Shown in pieces: positions 40,286 through 45,577 of a stretch of DNA of 45,577 bases. Both the position numbers and the translations under genes were made by a program. Numbering within the stretch: position 1 is the stretch's first letter; each line of letters begins with the position of its first letter. This DNA is from JALVDI01 sp039186435 (GTDB lineage Bacteria; Myxococcota_A; Polyangia; Polyangiales; Houyiibacteriaceae): the NCBI GenBank assembly GCA_039186435.1, contig JBCDAA010000020.1, positions 1-45,577 on the forward strand. The letters run 5' to 3'. Below the pieces are notes generated by a model, which was not told the origin of the DNA, made no database searches, and saw only the letters and a program-made list of their open reading frames with translations.

Positions 40286-41788
40286 ATGACCGGAAAGGTG
40301 TACCTCGTCGGGGCGGGCCCCGGCGACCCGGCGCTCATCACCCTTCGCGGCCAGCAGTGCCTCGCGGCGGCAGATCTCGTCCTCTACGACGCCCTGGCCC
40401 ACCCCGATCTCCTCGCCCTCGCCCCCAACTCGGCGGAGCGGACGTACGTCGGAAAACGCGCCGGACGCGCGAGCGAGCGCCAGGCTGCCATCAACGCCCG
40501 AATGGTCGAAGCCGCTCAGGCGGGAAAGGTCGTCGTGCGTCTCAAAGGCGGCGACCCCTTTCTCTTCGGGCGAGGATCCGAAGAAGCGGAGGTGCTCGCC
40601 GCGGAAGGGATCCCCTTTGAAGTCGTCCCCGGCGTGCCCTCCCCGCTGGCGGCGACAAGCTACGCCGGCATCTCGTTGACCCATCGCACCTATGCCTCCA
40701 GCGTCGCGTACCTCACCGCGACCGAGTCCGCGGAAAAGGACCGAACCCAACACGACTGGACGAAACTCGCGACCGCCACGCAGACCCTCGTGATCTTCAT
40801 GGGAATGCGAAAGCTCGATTCGCTGATGCGGCTCTTGATGGACCACGGACGCGATCCAACGACTCCCGTCGCCGTGGTGCAGTGGGCGTCGCTCCCCACG
40901 CAGCGCACGGTGGTCGCCACGGTCGAAACCATCGCGGAACAGGCCCAAGGTCTCGGGCTCCCGTCCCTCATCATCGTGGGCGAGGTGGTGCGCCTGCGCG
41001 AGACGCTTCGCTGGTTTGATCGGCGTCCGCTCTTTGGTCGCACGGTTCTTGTGACGCGCGCACAACATCAGGCGAGCGTTCTCGCCGACTGCATTCGCGG
41101 CTTCGGTGGGCAGCCTCGCGTTGCACCCACCATCGTGCTCTCCCCGCCCGAAGACCGCGCGCCTCTCGAGAACGCGGCACGAAGCGTCGGCTCCTACGAC
41201 TGGGTGCTCTTCACCAGCCGAAACGCCGTGGACGCGTTCGTTGAGGCCCTCTACACCACGGACGGAGATGCGCGCCGCTTTGGAAGCGCGAGAATCTGCG
41301 CCATCGGCGCGAAGACGTCGGACGCCCTACGCAGTCACGGCCTGCGAGCGGACCTCGTTCCCGAAAAGGGGCACGCCGAAGGGGTCCTCGCCTCGCTCAC
41401 TCCGCGCCTCGATGCGGGGAGTTCCGTCCTCCTGCCGCGCGCGGAAAAAGCGCGGGAGGTCGTGCCGACGACCCTTCGAAGCCTCGGTCACCGCGTCGAC
41501 GTCGTCACCGCGTACCGAAATCTCCCCCCGGATGAAGCGGGTCGACGTGCGGTCCGGGAGGGCCTCGCGGCCTCGGACGCCGTGACGTTCACGTCCTCGT
41601 CCACGGTCCGACACCTCTGCGAGATCGCTGGGGTGGACGCGCTTCAGAACAAACTACTCGCGTCGATCGGGCCCGCCACCAGCGCCACCCTTCGAGAGTT
41701 TGGTCTCCCAGTGACGGTGGAAACCCCGGTGCCGACGGTGGAGGCCCTGGTCGCCGCGCTGGCAACGCACTATGGAGAGGCCGAATGA
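40286..41788 (+). CDS. cobA-hemD: Uroporphyrinogen-III methyltransferase/synthase fusion
   Basis: 500 residues, ATG 40286. The N-terminal half (about 1-240) is an SUMT: 'VYLVGAGPGDPALITLRG', 'YVGKRAGR', 'RLKGGDPFLFGRGSEE' and 'VVPGVPSPLAATSYAGISLTHR', 'VIFMGMRKL'. The C-terminal half (about 250-500) is uroporphyrinogen-III synthase (HemD): 'GRTVLVTRAQHQ', 'VLFTSRNAVDAFVEAL', 'RICAIGAKTSDAL', 'FTSSSTVRHL' and 'ASIGPATSATLREFG'. The enzyme closes hydroxymethylbilane to uro'gen III, then methylates C2 and C7 to precorrin-2, the step to siroheme and cobalamin. This fusion is known in several phyla. It overlaps the next gene by ATGA. Confidence 0.92.
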   Translation: MTGKVYLVGAGPGDPALITLRGQQCLAAADLVLYDALAHPDLLALAPNSAERTYVGKRAGRASERQAAINARMVEAAQAGKVVVRLKGGDPFLFGRGSEEAEVLAAEGIPFEVVPGVPSPLAATSYAGISLTHRTYASSVAYLTATESAEKDRTQHDWTKLATATQTLVIFMGMRKLDSLMRLLMDHGRDPTTPVAVVQWASLPTQRTVVATVETIAEQAQGLGLPSLIIVGEVVRLRETLRWFDRRPLFGRTVLVTRAQHQASVLADCIRGFGGQPRVAPTIVLSPPEDRAPLENAARSVGSYDWVLFTSRNAVDAFVEALYTTDGDARRFGSARICAIGAKTSDALRSHGLRADLVPEKGHAEGVLASLTPRLDAGSSVLLPRAEKAREVVPTTLRSLGHRVDVVTAYRNLPPDEAGRRAVREGLAASDAVTFTSSSTVRHLCEIAGVDALQNKLLASIGPATSATLREFGLPVTVETPVPTVEALVAALATHYGEAE

Positions 41789-42189
41789 TCTCCCTCGAAC
41801 GCTTCACTGGCGCCCTCTTGCTCGGGACCCTTTTCCTCGGTGGAACCAGCTGCGGTGACGCGAGCGCCCAGGATCCGATCGACGTATTCGCGGAGGACCT
41901 TCCGTGCGCGTCGGCGGCAGGAGAGAGCTGGGAGAGCGCAGAGTGGCCGCCTTTCGAAAGCGCGGAGTGTCGCTGGATGGAGTTTGACGGAAGGCGCACC
42001 TATCGCATCGCCCACCCTCTCGGGCGGCGACCGCAGGGTATTCAGCTCTTCCTTTCGTTTAATGAAGACGGGCGCGACGCGGCTCCGTCGGCAGGCGATC
42101 CCACACGCATCATCGCGGTCAACGACGACACCCTGGTCCTCCGCAACGGATCGAACCAAGATTTCTTCTTGAAGGTCGTGCTTCAGTGA
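41785..42189 (+). CDS. Small exported protein, unknown
   Basis: 134 residues; ATG 41785 overlaps the upstream TGA (ATGA). A hydrophobic N-terminal segment (about 8-22) ends in 'GGTSCGDASAQ', either a weak lipobox or a cleaved signal peptide near 'ASAQ'. The mature domain is small and beta-rich ('CRWMEFDGRRTYRIAHPLGRRPQGIQLFLSF', 'RIIAVNDDTLVLRNGSNQDFFLKVVLQ'). No recognised family. Linked to the haem gene and the next membrane protein by overlapping codons; the biochemical link is unclear. Confidence 0.65.
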   Translation: MISLERFTGALLLGTLFLGGTSCGDASAQDPIDVFAEDLPCASAAGESWESAEWPPFESAECRWMEFDGRRTYRIAHPLGRRPQGIQLFLSFNEDGRDAAPSAGDPTRIIAVNDDTLVLRNGSNQDFFLKVVLQ

Positions 42190-42626
42190 CGCTCACCCGA
42201 TTCGAACTCGACGCCCAAGCGGAACGTTCCGTGGGCAGGCTTCGCCTCGCGGGCGCGGCCATCGTGTTCGCGATGGGGATCGTGCTCGTCAGCGAAGGCG
42301 CCGGAGGGATCGGCTGGACCATCGTCGTGATGGCCTGGCTGGTGGGGCTTGGCTGGACCGCGGCGTTCTTTCGGGCGCGAAGTCGCGCACGCAGCGCGGA
42401 CGCCCACTTCCTCGAGGTTGGCCCTTCGGCGATGCGGATGGCCCGCGGGCGCGACCCGGTCGAAGTCACCTGGGCGGAGGTCTCTTGCGTGCGGGTCGAC
42501 GAGGAGCGCCTTGTCATTTGGGTCGACCGGCACCAAGGAGAGCCCGTCCGCGTTGAGCCGGTATGGCGAGGCGTCGGTCTTCACGAGTTGGCCGAGACCC
42601 TTCGCGATGCGGCCAAGACGCCTTAA
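42186..42626 (+). CDS. Two-helix membrane protein with PH-like tail
   Basis: 146 residues; GTG 42186 overlaps the previous TGA (GTGA). Two membrane helices (about 19-38 and 43-61) form a hairpin, followed by a basic 'RARSRARS' stretch on the cytoplasmic side and a soluble beta-rich domain (about 72-146: 'HFLEVGPSAMRMARGRDPVEVTWAEVSCVRVDEERLVIWVD') that resembles a bacterial PH domain (DUF304/YcxB type). Function unknown. Twelve bases separate it from clpS. Confidence 0.65.
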   Translation: MTLTRFELDAQAERSVGRLRLAGAAIVFAMGIVLVSEGAGGIGWTIVVMAWLVGLGWTAAFFRARSRARSADAHFLEVGPSAMRMARGRDPVEVTWAEVSCVRVDEERLVIWVDRHQGEPVRVEPVWRGVGLHELAETLRDAAKTP

Positions 42627-42638
42627 ACTGAGAGACTG

Positions 42639-42962
42639 ATGGAAGAGTTTGAAGACGACGTTGGCGTAATCACACGCACCCAGCCGGAGAAGAAGGTCAA
42701 AAAGCCTCGTCTCTACAAGGTGCTGATGCACAACGACGACTACACCACGCGCGACTTTGTCGTGTGGGTCCTCCAGACCATCTTTCACAAAGGGGAAAAC
42801 GACGCCGTGCGGGTGATGCTCCACGTGCACCAGAATGGCGTCGGCGTTGCAGGGCTCTATACCCGTGAGGTGGCCGAAACGAAGGTCGCAAAAACGGAGC
42901 GCCTTGCGCGGGAACATGAATATCCACTTCGGCTCACGATGGAGCCGGAGGATGACGACTGA
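42639..42962 (+). CDS. clpS: ClpS adaptor protein
   Basis: 107 residues, ATG 42639. After an acidic, disordered N-terminal arm come the ClpS core motifs: 'PRLYKVLMHNDDYTTRDFVVWVLQTIF' (with the H-N-D-D-Y-T-T loop that binds the N-degron alpha-amino group), 'AVRVMLHVHQNGVGVAGLYTREVAETKV' and a C-terminal strand 'YPLRLTMEPE'. ClpS delivers proteins with destabilising N-terminal residues to ClpA-ClpP and alters ClpA specificity. clpA follows after 61 bases, the usual gene order. The arm is near the normal length. Confidence 0.95.
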   Translation: MEEFEDDVGVITRTQPEKKVKKPRLYKVLMHNDDYTTRDFVVWVLQTIFHKGENDAVRVMLHVHQNGVGVAGLYTREVAETKVAKTERLAREHEYPLRLTMEPEDDD

Positions 42963-43023
42963 CAGGGCGCTCTCCTGTTCAGGGACTTTACAACGGGGGC
43001 GCTAAGCCCCATTGCTGGTGTTG
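42963..43023 (+). promoter_or_regulatory. clpS-clpA spacer with two short hairpins
   Basis: ACAGG/CCTGT (42962-42978) and GGGGC-GCTAA-GCCCC (42996-43010) can each form a five-base stem. They may tune clpA expression or give a partial terminator; no T run is present. Ribosome site of clpA is weak (GGTG). Confidence 0.35.
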
Positions 43024-45297
43024 ATGGCAGGCCCGATCATCGCGCGAGAGTTGCAGGCGACGTTGCGAAAGGCGTTCGATGACGCCGGACGCGACCGCTT
43101 CGAATACGTAACCCTCGAACATCTTCTCTACGCGCTCCTCGACGACCCGAAAGCGAAGCGCGCCATTCAGACGCTCGGCGGCGACGTCGAACGCCTTCGC
43201 GAGCGACTCCGCGAGTTCATCGACGAGCACAGCGACCGCGTTCCGGACGGAGTTCCCTTCGAGCCGCAGCAGACCCTCGCGGTCGAGCGTGTGCTTCAGC
43301 GCGCGGCGATTCACGCGATCTCGTCCGAGATGAAGACCATCGATGGAGGCAACGTCCTCGTCCAGCTCTTCAAGGAGCAGGATTCGCACGCGGTCTGGCT
43401 TCTCTCCCAAGAAGGCATCAGCCAGTTCGACCTAAAGCAGTACGTGGCCCACGGCATCGGTCCGGACGGCATTAGCGACAGCGACGCCCTCAGTCTTCCG
43501 GAGACTGGCGAAGACGCGGAGGAGGAAGACAGCGGCCGCCGCGACCCGCTCGAAGCCTTTGCCACGAACCTCAACGCCGAAGCCGAAGCCGGGCGCATCG
43601 ATCCTTTGATCGGTCGCGAGCTCGAGCTCGAGCGAACGATTCAAGTTCTCTGCCGCCGCCGAAAGAACAATCCCGTCTACGTGGGCGAACCCGGCGTCGG
43701 AAAGACCGCCATCGCGGAAGGCCTCGCGCTTCACATTCACGAAGGGCGCGTTCCGGAGGTTCTGAAGGACGCCACGATCTTTGCGCTCGACATGGGCGCC
43801 CTTCTCGCCGGAACGAAGTTTCGGGGTCAGTTCGAGGAACGCCTCAAGGGCGTGATGCGGCGGCTTCAGGAGATCGACCACGCGATCCTCTTTATCGACG
43901 AGATGCACACGATCGTGGGTGCGGGCGCCACGACGGGCAGCTCCATGGATGCGTCCAACATCCTCAAGCCGGCGCTCGCGAGCGGCAAGATTCGCTGCAT
44001 TGGCTCCACGACCTTCGCGGAGTTCAAACACGTCGAGCGCGACCGGGCGCTGGCCCGCCGTCTTCAGAAGATCGAGGTCCTCGAGCCGAGCGACGACGAG
44101 ACGGTCTTGATCCTCAAGGGGCTTCAGAGCCGCTACGAGGAGCACCACGACGTCAAATACGAAGACGACGCCATCGAAGCGGCCGTGCGGCTTGCGTCGA
44201 AGCACATCGTAGAGCGTTTTCTGCCGGACAAAGCCATCGATGTCATCGACGAGTCCGGCGCCGCCGACCGCATGAAGCCCGAGGCGAAGCGGACCCATCG
44301 GGTCAACGTGCAGGACATCGAGCGCGTGGTCAGCAAGATGGCGCGCGTCCCTGTTGAGCAGGTGACGGCGAAGGAACGCGACCAGATTCGTGAGCTCAAA
44401 CCCACCCTCGAAAAGCAGATTTTCGGCCAGGGCGAAGCCATCGAAATGGTCACCGACGCGATCACCCTCTCGCGGGCGGGTCTTCGCGCGGACCGAAAGC
44501 CGATCGGTTCCTTTCTCTTCGCGGGCCCGACCGGCGTCGGCAAGACCGAGCTCGCGCGGCAGCTCGCCCTCGCGATGGGCGTGGAGCTTCATCGCTTCGA
44601 CATGAGCGAATACAGCGAGCGGCATACCGTGTCTCGTCTGATCGGTGCGCCTCCTGGCTACGTCGGCTTTGACCAAGGGGGACTCCTCACCGACGCCATT
44701 CGCAAGCACCCGCACTCCGTCGTCATCCTCGACGAGATCGAAAAGGCGCACCCGGAGCTCTTCAACGTGCTGCTGCAGGTGATGGACAACGCGAAGCTCA
44801 CCGACAACAACGGGCGCGAAGCGGACTTTCGAAACGTCATCCTCATCATGACGACCAACGCCGGCGCAATGGAAGCCGCGGAAAAGGTCGTTGGCTTCGA
44901 CACGAGCGGTGAACAGGTGAAGGAGTTTCAGCACTCCCGCGCCAAGAGCGCCATCGAGCGGATGTTCACGCCCGAGTTTCGAAATCGTCTCGATGCGGTC
45001 GTGTACTTTGGCGGTCTCGACAAGCGCGTGATTCGCAAGGTTGTCGACAAGGAAGTCGGCCTCCTCGCGGAGATGCTCGCGCCGAAGAACGTGACCGTCA
45101 CGCTCAGCGACGCGGCGCGCGACTGGCTCGCCGAGCACGGCTACGACCCGCAGATGGGCGCGCGTCCGATGGCGCGGCTGGTCGAGCAGCGAATCAAGAA
45201 GCCGATCGCCAAGGCGCTGGTGTACGGCGACCTCGACGAGGGCGGCACAGCGAGTGCCGACGTGAAGGACGGCGAGCTCACGCTCACCTTCTCGTAG
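43024..45297 (+). CDS. clpA: ATP-dependent Clp protease ATPase subunit ClpA
   Basis: 757 residues from ATG 43024; in-frame TTG 43012 is an alternative, but the family begins at 'M..IARELQATLRKAF'. N-domain about 1-145, an acidic linker, AAA1 with Walker A GEPGVGKT (221-228) and Walker B 'ILFIDEMH', AAA2 with Walker A GPTGVGKT (501-508) and 'VVILDEIEKAHPE'. The ClpP-docking tripeptide is V-G-F (623-625) where E. coli ClpA has I-G-L, so docking is retained. It unfolds substrates for ClpP in the cytosol, helped by ClpS next door; clpP is not in the window. Confidence 0.95.
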   Translation: MAGPIIARELQATLRKAFDDAGRDRFEYVTLEHLLYALLDDPKAKRAIQTLGGDVERLRERLREFIDEHSDRVPDGVPFEPQQTLAVERVLQRAAIHAISSEMKTIDGGNVLVQLFKEQDSHAVWLLSQEGISQFDLKQYVAHGIGPDGISDSDALSLPETGEDAEEEDSGRRDPLEAFATNLNAEAEAGRIDPLIGRELELERTIQVLCRRRKNNPVYVGEPGVGKTAIAEGLALHIHEGRVPEVLKDATIFALDMGALLAGTKFRGQFEERLKGVMRRLQEIDHAILFIDEMHTIVGAGATTGSSMDASNILKPALASGKIRCIGSTTFAEFKHVERDRALARRLQKIEVLEPSDDETVLILKGLQSRYEEHHDVKYEDDAIEAAVRLASKHIVERFLPDKAIDVIDESGAADRMKPEAKRTHRVNVQDIERVVSKMARVPVEQVTAKERDQIRELKPTLEKQIFGQGEAIEMVTDAITLSRAGLRADRKPIGSFLFAGPTGVGKTELARQLALAMGVELHRFDMSEYSERHTVSRLIGAPPGYVGFDQGGLLTDAIRKHPHSVVILDEIEKAHPELFNVLLQVMDNAKLTDNNGREADFRNVILIMTTNAGAMEAAEKVVGFDTSGEQVKEFQHSRAKSAIERMFTPEFRNRLDAVVYFGGLDKRVIRKVVDKEVGLLAEMLAPKNVTVTLSDAARDWLAEHGYDPQMGARPMARLVEQRIKKPIAKALVYGDLDEGGTASADVKDGELTLTFS

Positions 45298-45313
45298 ACA
45301 ACAAATCGCCCGC

Positions 45314-45473
45314 TAGATTGCTCGTCGCTTAAACTGATCTCGTCGCGCCGGGCTCGGCGTTCCTCGCCAGGCGCGAAGTCGATGGAATACCAGTGGTATT
45401 TCAAGGCGAGAAACGCCGCGAGGGGCGGCGATAACAAGCGAGCGCGGGGTCAGTTTACGCGACGAGCGATCTA
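45314..45473. repeat. Nested 160-base inverted-repeat element
   Basis: Between convergent clpA and the last gene. Outer arms: 45314-45337 (starts TAGATTGCTCGTCGC) and 45450-45473 (ends GCGACGAGCGATCTA) match as inverted repeats at 22 of 24 bases. Inner arms: 45355-45368 and 45405-45418 match at 13 of 14. At the centre AATACC-AGT-GGTATT (45386-45400) is an exact six-base palindrome. The right arm ends on the TAG stop of the minus-strand gene. The arms resemble the single repeat at 22564. It looks like a REP-pair or small MITE-like element; no coding frame. Confidence 0.6.
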
Positions 45474-45577
45474 GCGAAGCATGCGTGAAAGCCAGCGGCG
45501 GTTCGCGGGCGCGTAGGTCGCGACGTAGACGGAGTCGGGCGAGTCGGCACGTTCGCCGCCGTGGAGGACGCCGACCA
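45471..45577 (-). CDS. C-terminal end of an unidentified protein (partial)
   Basis: A minus-strand frame enters from the right edge and stops with TAG at 45473-45471. Only 34 complete codons are visible ('VGVLHGGERADSPDSVYVATY...'), too few to assign a family. The frame is chosen because it is open to the edge, has normal protein composition, and its stop coincides with the end of the inverted-repeat element, as for the lipoprotein gene at 22585. A different frame remains possible. Confidence 0.4.
   Translation of the reverse strand, partial: VGVLHGGERADSPDSVYVATYAPANRRWLSRMLR

Noticed and set aside
43432..45138. A 568-codon minus-strand open frame
   Set aside because: It is antisense to clpA, whose domains are unambiguous.
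1..45577. tRNA, rRNA, insertion sequence, phage or CRISPR genes
   Set aside because: I looked for T-loop-like motifs, transposase domains and spaced repeats on both strands and saw none that hold up.

Overview
The window reads as chromosomal DNA of a GC-rich, gene-dense Gram-negative bacterium, most likely a member of the Myxococcota (Polyangia, possibly Sandaracinaceae-like). This is inferred from the gene families: AgmX/PglI-type TonB-like C-terminal domains, a Ser/Thr kinase with a P-rich linker and extracytoplasmic PEGA domains, many Cys/Asp/Gly-rich lipoproteins, CARDB lipoproteins, DUF4388, CASTOR-type channels and an ECF42-type sigma factor with its DGPF partner. I saw no tRNA, rRNA, CRISPR, transposase or phage gene. 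Starts are often GTG or TTG, and neighbouring genes commonly overlap by 1-4 bases (TGATG, ATGA, GTGA).

Layout. 1-147 is the end of an aspartate kinase. 275-1338 (-) holds a lipoprotein and an AgmX-domain protein. 1426-7985 (+) is a tight six-gene run of outer-membrane and lipoprotein genes that ends in a GbsR/MarR regulator and a voltage-sensor-like, CASTOR-type ion channel. 8037-12671 has a small membrane protein, a TPR-sulfotransferase and a YfgM-BamB pair, part of the BAM neighbourhood. 12816-15721 holds a beta-barrel protein and two surface lipoproteins, one with nine Cys/Asp repeats. 15831-17880 (-) encodes TPR protein, enoyl-CoA hydratase and a ComEA-like protein.

17908-22556 (+) is a type IV pilin locus: a small unknown protein, a PilR-like sigma54 activator, two pilins each preceded by a convincing -24/-12 promoter, a TPR protein and a third pilin-like protein. 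All three pilin-like proteins carry the same D-L-D-x-D-G loop. 22585-29018 (-) contains a Cys-rich lipoprotein, the PEGA kinase and a large NAGPA-like membrane-anchored protein. 29239-32645 (+) encodes a HEAT protein and a mosaic PQQ/HEAT/AgmX lipoprotein.

32661-38573 (-) is a seven-gene co-directional run: glycosyltransferase, methyltransferase, a TPR protein with a TFIIB-cyclin-like tail, a DUF4388-J-domain protein, a lipoprotein, a DGPF protein and an ECF42 sigma factor. 38656-45297 has a small protein behind a structured leader, a cyclophilin lipoprotein (-), a CobA-HemD fusion for siroheme/corrinoid precursors, two small envelope proteins, and ClpS-ClpA. The last gene (45471-45577, -) is cut by the window edge.

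The most notable items are the lipoprotein-GbsR-channel operon, the twin sigma54-driven pilins with a shared Ca-loop signature, the TPR/TFIIB-like protein next to the DUF4388-J protein and ECF42 module, and a dispersed 24-base repeat found once at 22564 and as a nested 160-base inverted pair at 45314, each time ending on the stop codon of a minus-strand gene.
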